Assembly (NCBI GenBank): GCA_964036275.1
Contig: CAXIWQ010000001.1
Coordinates: 1-64,000, forward strand
Direction: 5' to 3'
DNA length: 64,000 nucleotides
Source: Litoditis marina
Lineage: Eukaryota > Nematoda > Chromadorea > Rhabditida > Rhabditidae
The notes beneath the pieces are model-generated. The model made no database searches. It was not told the DNA's origin and saw only the letters and a list, made by a program, of their open reading frames with translations. Position 1 is the first letter of the stretch; each line of letters opens with the position of its first letter. Positions 56,856 through 64,000 of this stretch are shown here, in pieces. A program made the position numbers and the translations under genes.

Positions 56856-57305
56856 CTACTGGTTCTTCAACAGAAGGGCCAATGCCTGACGATGTTTGTC
56901 CGAAGAACAAACAACCGAATTGTGGTCATCAACCATGTGACAATGGTTACATTTCCTCAACTGGTTGTTGTATGTTGGTCTACACTTGCCAGCGTGTTTC
57001 TCGTATAGACACTTGATACATCGGTTGTTGTCGTAGATCCACTCCAGACGGTCTCCGACCTTGTAGATCACTGCGCAATCATCGGACCAATGTGGGCCTC
57101 CGCAAAAGTGGCATGGAATGGGGGGGTTCTTCGGTGCGGCTACCCATTTCTTCTGATATTGGTTACCTCCCAGTCTTGTGTTGGCATATGGATGGTGGTG
57201 AACTCCCTTCGGTGGAGACGCGTATGTAGCCTTGTAGTTCGAACCTGCGCCTTGCCCGTCTTGACTCTTGACTTCTTGACTCCCGTCCGTATCCGCCTTG
57301 GTATT
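56856..57305 (-). CDS. Accessory gene of element 2, last exon: three zinc knuckles
   Basis: A 150-codon exon with acceptor AATTACAG before 57305, phase 0. In the predicted 245-aa protein the knuckles are C161-C164-H168-C173, C192-C195-H200-C204 and C215-C218-H224-C229, then SSDKHRQALALLLKNQ and stop. C173 to C192 is 19 residues, the same as in Gag of this element (C417 to C436) and in the accessory gene of element 1. A Gly/His/Tyr-rich linker precedes the knuckles. RNA or DNA binding is the expected activity. The stop lies 88 bp before the LTR. Without splicing this frame has no sensible start, and upstream translation looks like intron. Confidence 0.75.
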   Translation of the reverse strand, partial: NTKADTDGSQEVKSQDGQGAGSNYKATYASPPKGVHHHPYANTRLGGNQYQKKWVAAPKNPPIPCHFCGGPHWSDDCAVIYKVGDRLEWIYDNNRCIKCLYEKHAGKCRPTYNNQLRKCNHCHMVDDHNSVVCSSDKHRQALALLLKNQ

Positions 57306-57550
57306 CTGTAATTGTTCGTATATCATTGAATGCATTGAATACTTGAAAGGAAAAACTGCGTATTTGATTCCCATATCCACCTTGCAGTTTAGACTACAAT
57401 TGATAATGCATAGGTTCTCATTTGTTTTTGTACTTAATGACAGATTGCTTCTGTAACTAGTAATTGTAATGAATAATTGACACCAATTTGTTACAGACAC
57501 TTAACATCTCATAGTGATGACATGATACGTTGAGTTGTACACTTGCTCAC

Positions 57551-57838
57551 CTTCACGATCTCGAAGAATTCTCCAAATTGGTCTGAGAACTCCTTCCATT
57601 GGTTCGCCGAATCTTCCTTGTTCCTCTCGAGTTTTTCGAGAATCTTGTTGGATACCGACTCGAGATGATCGTGGTAATTCGACGCTTGGGCTTCCAGAGT
57701 TGAAATTCTTGCCAAGACCCGTTCTGCGAGTTCAACCGACACACACTCGACACCGATGAGCTCTCGTTCCTTGTCTGAACTCACGTCCATGTCCCCTGCA
57801 TCGCTTGGTGTTTTGGCTCCAGCTTTTTCCTCGGCCAT
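57551..57838 (-). CDS. Accessory gene of element 2, first exon: acidic N-terminus and coiled coil
   Basis: ATG at 57838 opens 96 codons (MAEEKAGAKTPSDAGDMDVS and onward) ending in phase 0 at donor AAG/GTGAGC. Residues 32-95 are charged and heptad-like (VELAERVLARISTLEAQ), probably a coiled coil. The ATG follows TGTGTTCCAG, itself a good splice acceptor, which suggests that a non-coding leader exon is spliced here and that the protein is made from a subgenomic message. The intron to the zinc-knuckle exon is 57306-57550 (245 bp). The exon begins about 100 bp after the end of pol. I know of no described BEL/Pao protein with this make-up in this position. Confidence 0.75.
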
Positions 57839-57935
57839 CTGGAACACAATTTTGATTGATCTTGTTTCATATTTGAATTTATACATTGAACGAATATCGA
57901 ACAGAGCAAAGAGAGAGAGAGAGAGAGCGAACACA

Positions 57936-58175
57936 TTATTCATTATCAGAATCGTCACTCTCAAAATATGATTGTCTATGTTTTGTTGCACGGTCGAGTC
58001 TTGTTCGCAAGTTGGTTTTTGTCGGTGCTATTGTTTGTTCTTGTTCTGTTCTCAATTCCAATGGTACCAATTTGTTGATTGATCGTTTTACTCGAATTTT
58101 CCCTATTTTGACTATTGCCGATCTAATACTGTTGTCGCTGCCACACATAAGTTCTTCAATTATTGCCATTTCCAA
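57936..58175 (-). pseudogene. Extreme C-terminus of Pol, element 2 (separate frame)
   Basis: MAIIEELMCGSDNSIRSAIV and the following KIRVKRSINKLVPLEL match the end of Pol in element 1 (KIAKRSVNHLIPMEI). It ends in an acidic tail (ESDDSDNE), like element 1. It is one frame off the preceding integrase fragment, with the break near 58165-58175. Confidence 0.85.
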
Positions 58176-58921
58176 TCTCGCCTATTTACTTGGTCATCCA
58201 TACATAACACAATTTCGCCCACCGTGGGATGAATTTCTGATGCCACTTGTTTCCCCAAGACTGCTTGTCTGTCTCTCAATTCGTTGAGATATTGTTCTTT
58301 CCAGATTTTCCAAAATTGACTCAGCCGCAAACTGGCTGAGTTTAACCATTGACTAGCTTGTTCCCTATTTCCTAATGTCTTGATTGTGAATTCTTGTTCG
58401 GACGATTCTAATTTTACTTCTTCGAGTACCGAATTACTTGCTGTTTGTAATAGGTCTGCTGGAGTTAACACTTCCAAATCGTTGATATCTCTATTTGCTT
58501 TAGTCAGTGGTCTTGTGTTTATAACTTGTTCTACTTCACACACCAACGTTTCGAATTCTCTATACGAAATCACCTTGTTTGCTATCGATTTTTTCATGCA
58601 TGATTTTATGGATCCTATAAGCCTTTCATAGAATCCCCCTTTCCATGGTGACCTCGGGGTTATGAATCTCCACTCTATCCTCTTTTTGAGGATAAATTCT
58701 TGTAACTCTCCATGTGGTTGAACTTTGATTTCTTGTAAACTTCCATTGATGATTTCATTGCCTGCGACAAAAGTCGTTGCGTTGTCAGAGATTATTAGTT
58801 TGGGAATCCGCCGTCTTGCGAAAAATCTGCGTAATGACGCAATAAACTCAAGTGTACTATTGTCTGTTACTACCTCGATGTGAATTGCTCTTGTGGCCAA
58901 ACAAGTGTATAATGAATCCAT
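58160..58921 (-). pseudogene. Integrase core, second half, element 2 (separate frame)
   Basis: Contains the second and third catalytic acidic residues of the integrase: D46 (LIISDNATTF) and E99 (PWKGGFYERL), then the conserved FWKIWKEQYLNELRDRQ. It continues the gag-pol frame after a one-base shift near 58905. Either the copy is inactive or a base was lost in sequencing. Confidence 0.9.
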
Positions 58922-61900
58922 ACCTTTTGTTCGCCGATTCTGTTCAAATGATTTTGTTGCACCATGAATGGCCCGGCATAGTCAATGCCAATGTTGTCAA
59001 ATGGTTTGTTTTGTTGCACTCTTTCTGATGGTAACTGAGGAAACTCTGGGTATTTGAATGGTTTACCATAAAATCGCTTGCATGTGATACAATGTTTTAT
59101 AATATTTGTAATTGCACCTCGTCCATCATGAATCCAATACTTGTTTCTGATTGCCGCCAGAGTGAGTTCCTTGCCTCCATGAAACGATTCTACATGTGCT
59201 TGTCTTATGATCAGAGTAGACAATGGGTGTTTCTTTGCTACTAAAATTGGATTTCTTGCGTGATAATTAAGATCTGAGTTGTCTAATCTACCTCTAAATC
59301 TTGCAATGCCATTCTCATCAATGGCTACATCTTGTCTCAACTTGGCCAAACGATTGATTTCTTGTCTCGCTTCTCTTTGATGTTCTCTGACTACTACTTG
59401 TTCGGCTAATTTTAACCGTCTTATTTTTGTACTTGTTTGATCGAATTGTTTCAGCTCGGGTATATGTAAGTCGAGTTTCTTTTGATTTTCCTTTTTCAAC
59501 TTCCTGTATATAATTTTGTGAATTGCTTGCAGGACGTTACTTGTAACTCGTACTAAATGCTCAAGAGAACTGAATTTGTAGAACGGAATGTCAGAATTCA
59601 CCTCAACTATAGCTGTATTGCTTGAATATTCTTTAGTTATCTCACTTGTTTCTTTTGTTGTTTCTCGTAGGTGAAACGTGTTGACTTCATTTGGCCATTC
59701 ATTTGTTTCTTTATTCAACCAAATTGGGCCATTCCACCATATATGATTTTTGATTTCTAATTTATCTAGACCCCTTGTAGCACAGTCTGCTGGGTTTTCT
59801 TCCGACCGGACATAGAACATCGGACTCTCTATGTGATCCAATTTGAAATCATGTCGGATATTTTGAATGTCCAGAACACGATTTCTGACGAAAGTTTTGA
59901 GATTTCGCTTGTTATTATTTATCCAATAAAGCGCTGGAAGAGAGTCTGAGAACATATACACTTGTTGAATTGGTAGATCTAGTTGATTTCTCACAAACTT
60001 CGCTAAACGTGCTCCTAATAAACTTGCAGCTAATTCCAATCTTGGAGTTGAAACGCTATTCTTGGGATTCACCCTTGCTTTGGCTATGATAATGTTGCAC
60101 GTTATTTTATTGTGGTATTTTGTTCTAAGATAGATACATGTTCCCATTGCCTTATCTGATGCATCTGCAAAAACGCACAAGCTATATTGAGCTTCCGGGT
60201 CTCTTGTCGTGGCTATTCTTGGAATAAATATACTCGTATTGTTGAGATTGTCTAATATTTTTTCCCACTCAGTGTGTTCTTTCTTGGTCAAGTTCTCATC
60301 CCATTCTTTTCCACTCTTCCATAATTCTGTGATGAAGATCTTCATATTGATCATGAGTGGTGAGAGTAGTCCCAAAGGATCGAAGGTGCTTGCTGCCTCG
60401 CTGACTATTGTTCTTTTGGTCAGTTTAGCTTTCTCTTTCATGTTGATTTTAATTTGTAGTTGGTCTTGACCCGTATCCCACGGTATTCCTAAAAGATTAG
60501 CTTTCACTTCATCTTTTGCCTTGTCACTCACTGGTATTATCTGTAAAGCTCTCTTTGAATTTGTGGTGAACTCTCGTAAATTCATTTTCATATTGTCGAA
60601 TATAGTTTTTGTAGTAGAATAGCTTTTCTCTATCAGCTCTTCGTCGTTGCACCCTAGAATTAAGTTATCGACGTATATGTTTCTTGAAATCTGTGAACCT
60701 ATATCATTGTCTATTTTGTCGAGATTGTGTTGAATTGTCATGGCCAACAGGTAAGGTGACGCGCAGACCCCGAATGGCACTCTCGTGTATCTCAATATTT
60801 CCAAATTGTCATTGCTTGGTGGTCTGTTTACATCTTTTAACCAAATAACTCTTGTGGCATCTCTTTCTTGTTCTTGTAACCTGACCTGGTGGAACGCCTT
60901 CTCTATATCTGACGTAATCAAAAACTTGTGTGTTCTTGCTCTTAATAATACACCTGTGATATCTGGAAGTATTGATGGTCCTTGATACATTGCCTCATTG
61001 ATTGATATTTCTCCTCTCATTTTCGATGATGCATCCAGAACAATTCTTACCTTCGTGGTATTACTTGTTGGCTTTAGTACCACTTGATGGGGAATATAGT
61101 ATATTATCTTACTTGTTGAATTCGTTGGTACTCTTTCTAATATTCCGCTTTGTAATTGCTCTTTGAAAATTGTGTCATACTTGTTCAATAGGTCAGGTTG
61201 TTTCTCCAAATTTCTGTACAAAGAGTCGAGTCTTTTCTTTGCTAGGTTGTAATTGTCCGCGACATGGGGATGATTTGCTTTGAAAGGAAACCGTACGAAC
61301 GTGAATCCGTTTCTTTCCTCTACTGTTTCTTTGAAAAACTTGATTACTCTCATATTTATCTCTTCTTCTATGTTCGCACTGGGGTCATCGAATATTCCAA
61401 TCGCTTCGAATTGCCACAATTGATCGTATTCTACTTGTTTATTGAATGTTACTAAGCTAGTCAGGTATTGATATTGCACGATATTATCTTGTTTTTGTTC
61501 AGAACATCCCGAAATCACTGGTCCGATCATTGTGTTTAATGCTATCAGCCCGGATGGCAACGTAATTGTCTGGTTTTGTTGAATAACTTGCCAATAATGA
61601 TCCATTCCTATCAATATATCTGGTTCCAAGTACCCTTCCGGTATCTTGGTTGTGTCAAATCCTAGTTCTTGCAATATTTCTTTGTCTGTTTCCTCTACCG
61701 ATGACATAAAGAACGGCGAAGTGATTGTTGGTTGGGTTCTCATACTTAGCGTTAACTGGTGCCCCTTTTGCTTAACGAATGTGACTTGAACTTTCTTGCT
61801 GCAAACCTTTGTTTTCTGTCCTCCAATACCCGTAATGCTAATTATCTCCTCTTCTTTGCCTTGTAACTGCAGCTCACTTGCTAAACTTGATTTTATGAAT

Positions 61901-63720
61901 GAAACTTGTGATCCTGAGTCTAGGAGGACAGAAACTTTGTATAACTTGCCGTTACTGCTCGTTGGTGTAAATAGCATCATTAATCTAGGAGTTGATTCTA
62001 TTTTTACTTGCTCTCGGGTTTGTTTTACACTTGCTGATAATTGTTGAATCACCAATGCTACTGTTTGAGCCTGCCCGGTTCCGTTCTGAAAATGGGGTCC
62101 AGTGTTTTGCTCTTTGTTTCCCTTATTTCCCGTAATGAATTGATTGTTGTTTCCCTGGGCCGGATTGTAAAACGACTGTCCTCTGCCACCAATTGAACTT
62201 GTCATCCCCCCTTGGAAATTTCCATTCGCGTTATTGTTTCCATAATATTGGACCTGATTCGGATATGATTGCTTAGATGAGTGGTAGTTGTTAAAGTTCC
62301 CTTGACTTTGCTCGTTGTCCGTACAAACTGTAAAATCGTGAGGCCCCCCACATTTTTTGCAATCACGTCTTGAACACATGAACGACATGTGCCCTGTTTT
62401 GAAACATTTGAAACATGCTCTTGCTTTCATGAGAATTGATATTCTTTGTTTAGGGCACGTAATATTTCTACATACAAACGACATATGACCGGACTTCTTA
62501 CAGAAAATACACTGTTTGTGTTCTTGTTGACCACCATTCTTGTATTGTTGTACCGGTTGACCTGAATTGCTTGTATGTACACTCATGGTTGTAACCCTTG
62601 TTTCAATGGCGCTGTACGATGCTACCGCTTCTTCTTCTTGAATAATGGCTTCAATGTTGGTCATTAATTCCTTGATTTCCCATGTCTTACCTTCCCGGAA
62701 CTCACGACGGGCAGCTTCTTTCACGATAACGGATGGGAACTTGTCTTTGATCAATTCATGTGTTGTAGTTGCTTCCTCACAGTCTTCGTACTTAGTCAAC
62801 ATTGTAACTATCGTGTTAACTTGTATATACGTTGATCTGAGACTAACCACGTCGTGTGTGGCCTTTGGAATTCCCAATAACTTTCTGACTAGCGATTTGC
62901 GTACTTCATTTGGTTTGTCATAGCTCTTAGTTAGAAGATTGCACGCTATCTTGTAATTGAGTGGATCAAGTGGAATTGCTTCAATTACGTTTGCCGCCTC
63001 GCCCTGTACAAGCGATTTCAGATGCAGGAATTTGTCTATCTCGTTCAAATTTGGATTACTGTCGATTGTTGTCTGGAATAATTCCCAAAATGCATCGAAT
63101 TTGTTTGCATCCCCCTCGAACTTCTGTAATTCAATTTTGGGAATCTGAACATTGATTGATCTCAGGCGTGCTGAGTTCGTAGTTTGACTTTGTTTCTGAC
63201 CTCGACTTACCGATAGAGACGGTTGTTGCAGTTTTTGTACTTGACTAATGTTACTATTGCTTACTTGCGTTGCATTAGAGGCTTGTACTGACTGATTAGT
63301 CTCATCATAATTACTCCCTTGTTGCTGAAGAATTTTCTTCACTTCTCCTAATTCTTCCTCCCGTATTTTCAGGTCCCCAAGTATATCTTTCGCTTGTTCC
63401 ATCAGTTCGATCGCGTGAATTTCTTGGCAATGTTTCTCATAATCCTTTTGCTCCTTGTCTTTTTCCTCTGTATTTTCAATGTCTCCCAGATAGTTGTTAG
63501 CATTGTCAAATGTGCTCTCAACTAACTCCAATTCACCGCTCAACTTGATTCTGGTTGCTCGCATTTCATTTTGTTTCTCTTTGACGTATTTTGCACTCAC
63601 TTGAAAATCTGGTTCATCTTCCAGAGAATTTTCGAATTTACCTTGACTCTTTTCAATAACCTTTCGCAGAGTCTTTGTATTTCTAGTCAGTGTCGCCTTG
63701 TATCCACCTAAAACCGACAT
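58870..63720 (-). CDS. Gag-Pol polyprotein of element 2 (1616 codons in one frame)
   Basis: Gag and Pol share one open frame. Residues 1-150 are charged and probably coiled. About 188-345 is the DUF1759-like Gag core (VQIPKIELQKFEGDANKFDA). Zinc knuckles are C404-C417, C436-C449 and C454-C466. A Gln/Asn/Gly-rich linker runs 467-550. The aspartic protease starts at D601 (VLLDSGSQVSFIKSSL). RT spans about 790-1060 with SDIEKAFHQV (D938) and YVDN (1016-1019). RNase H residues are D1186, E1229, D1259 and D1312. The integrase zinc site is H1509, H1514, C1544, C1547, and the first DDE residue is D1580. The frame leaves the family sequence after QKVWIH (about residue 1603), where a one-base shift moves the rest to the neighbouring frame. 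ATG at 63720 is chosen because the next residues (VLGGYKA) match the Gag start of element 1. Confidence 0.94.
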   Translation of the reverse strand: MSVLGGYKATLTRNTKTLRKVIEKSQGKFENSLEDEPDFQVSAKYVKEKQNEMRATRIKLSGELELVESTFDNANNYLGDIENTEEKDKEQKDYEKHCQEIHAIELMEQAKDILGDLKIREEELGEVKKILQQQGSNYDETNQSVQASNATQVSNSNISQVQKLQQPSLSVSRGQKQSQTTNSARLRSINVQIPKIELQKFEGDANKFDAFWELFQTTIDSNPNLNEIDKFLHLKSLVQGEAANVIEAIPLDPLNYKIACNLLTKSYDKPNEVRKSLVRKLLGIPKATHDVVSLRSTYIQVNTIVTMLTKYEDCEEATTTHELIKDKFPSVIVKEAARREFREGKTWEIKELMTNIEAIIQEEEAVASYSAIETRVTTMSVHTSNSGQPVQQYKNGGQQEHKQCIFCKKSGHMSFVCRNITCPKQRISILMKARACFKCFKTGHMSFMCSRRDCKKCGGPHDFTVCTDNEQSQGNFNNYHSSKQSYPNQVQYYGNNNANGNFQGGMTSSIGGRGQSFYNPAQGNNNQFITGNKGNKEQNTGPHFQNGTGQAQTVALVIQQLSASVKQTREQVKIESTPRLMMLFTPTSSNGKLYKVSVLLDSGSQVSFIKSSLASELQLQGKEEEIISITGIGGQKTKVCSKKVQVTFVKQKGHQLTLSMRTQPTITSPFFMSSVEETDKEILQELGFDTTKIPEGYLEPDILIGMDHYWQVIQQNQTITLPSGLIALNTMIGPVISGCSEQKQDNIVQYQYLTSLVTFNKQVEYDQLWQFEAIGIFDDPSANIEEEINMRVIKFFKETVEERNGFTFVRFPFKANHPHVADNYNLAKKRLDSLYRNLEKQPDLLNKYDTIFKEQLQSGILERVPTNSTSKIIYYIPHQVVLKPTSNTTKVRIVLDASSKMRGEISINEAMYQGPSILPDITGVLLRARTHKFLITSDIEKAFHQVRLQEQERDATRVIWLKDVNRPPSNDNLEILRYTRVPFGVCASPYLLAMTIQHNLDKIDNDIGSQISRNIYVDNLILGCNDEELIEKSYSTTKTIFDNMKMNLREFTTNSKRALQIIPVSDKAKDEVKANLLGIPWDTGQDQLQIKINMKEKAKLTKRTIVSEAASTFDPLGLLSPLMINMKIFITELWKSGKEWDENLTKKEHTEWEKILDNLNNTSIFIPRIATTRDPEAQYSLCVFADASDKAMGTCIYLRTKYHNKITCNIIIAKARVNPKNSVSTPRLELAASLLGARLAKFVRNQLDLPIQQVYMFSDSLPALYWINNNKRNLKTFVRNRVLDIQNIRHDFKLDHIESPMFYVRSEENPADCATRGLDKLEIKNHIWWNGPIWLNKETNEWPNEVNTFHLRETTKETSEITKEYSSNTAIVEVNSDIPFYKFSSLEHLVRVTSNVLQAIHKIIYRKLKKENQKKLDLHIPELKQFDQTSTKIRRLKLAEQVVVREHQREARQEINRLAKLRQDVAIDENGIARFRGRLDNSDLNYHARNPILVAKKHPLSTLIIRQAHVESFHGGKELTLAAIRNKYWIHDGRGAITNIIKHCITCKRFYGKPFKYPEFPQLPSERVQQNKPFDNIGIDYAGPFMVQQNHLNRIGEQKVWIHYTLVWPQEQFTSR

Positions 63721-64000
63721 TTTCAGACTTGTTCAGGAACTTGGGACTCTTTCTGGACACTCTTTCTTGAACTCGATTTATATTTTAGTACTTGATATGT
63801 GTTTGCGTATCCTTGACTCAGTTTCAGTATTCGACTCTTGCTCTATACCAGTTTGAAATATTTGTACCGAAACTTGTTTGTAGGAAAACTTGCTTGTTTG
63901 ATATACCTTGACAAATTTCTATAACACAACTATTCTATACACGTAATCTGATAAATATATCACTCAGACACCAATGATAATAACTACCAACACTCGTTTA
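63721..64000 (-). other. Part of the leader of element 2
   Basis: No gene is seen. The plus strand is rich in ACTTG (at least five copies in the first 190 bp). The 5' LTR and primer site must lie further right, outside the window. Confidence 0.6.

Larger units (their letters stand above)
56117..64000 (-). mobile_element. BEL/Pao LTR retrotransposon, element 2 (5' LTR beyond window)
   Basis: Inserted in satellite block B and oriented like element 1. In sense order the window holds the end of the leader, gag-pol, a spliced accessory gene, purine tract and 3' LTR. Its proteins are clearly related to but well diverged from those of element 1 (for example YVDN RT and PWKGGFYERL against PWKGGVYERM), so the two are different families. 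Gag-pol is nearly intact, with two frame breaks in the integrase part. Target duplication and LTR age cannot be judged because the right end is missing. Confidence 0.93.

Overview
The window is eukaryotic and almost certainly from an invertebrate animal. It holds no bacterial-type genes. Its only protein-coding content is two LTR retrotransposons of the BEL/Pao family, a family known from animals, set in about 44 kb of one complex satellite DNA. The reverse-transcriptase active site reads YVDN in both elements, a variant I associate with nematode Pao elements. Nematode is therefore a reasonable guess but is not proven.

Layout. (1) 1-19156: satellite array, left part. (2) 19157-31522: BEL/Pao element 1, complete, 12.4 kb, minus strand, with near-identical LTRs of 958 and 951 bp and a 5-bp target duplication (AGTAG). 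It interrupts the satellite inside a 17-bp palindrome. (3) 31523-56116: the same satellite continues. (4) 56117-64000: BEL/Pao element 2, minus strand. Its 3' LTR and all internal genes are present, but its 5' LTR lies beyond the right edge.

The satellite is built from interchangeable blocks (A 108 bp, short A 93 bp, B 80 bp, C 79 bp). Nearly every block starts with the palindrome CTGCCCTAGTAGGGCAG. The basic units are A+B (188 bp) and A+C (187 bp), assembled into higher-order repeats and nested segmental duplications from 0.75 to 8.9 kb.

Both elements encode Gag (coiled N-terminus, DUF1759-like region, three zinc knuckles) and Pol (aspartic protease, reverse transcriptase, RNase H, H2C2/DDE integrase). 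Gag-pol is one open frame of 1616 codons in element 2, broken only near the integrase core. In element 1 gag, protease and N-terminal RT are cut by many small shifts, while the rest of pol is open.

The most interesting result is a third gene downstream of pol in both elements. In each it can be read only through a phase-0 intron with canonical splice sites, and the two versions predict proteins of almost the same size (244 and 245 aa). Each has an acidic, coiled-coil N-terminal half and a C-terminal half with three zinc knuckles. The 19-residue spacing between knuckles 1 and 2 matches the Gag nucleocapsid array. In element 1 the start codon appears to lie in a leader exon 8.9 kb upstream of the next exon, implying an env-style spliced message that skips gag-pol. 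The second striking result is that both LTRs carry, in U5, a 15-16 nt stretch complementary to the D-arm of tRNA-Gly(GCC). The primer-binding site of element 1 is complementary to the 3' end of the same tRNA.

Single-base indels cluster in some stretches (the right LTR and following satellite, 37.1-39.4 kb, 48.5-54.5 kb). They look like uncorrected long-read errors and caution against calling element 1 dead.
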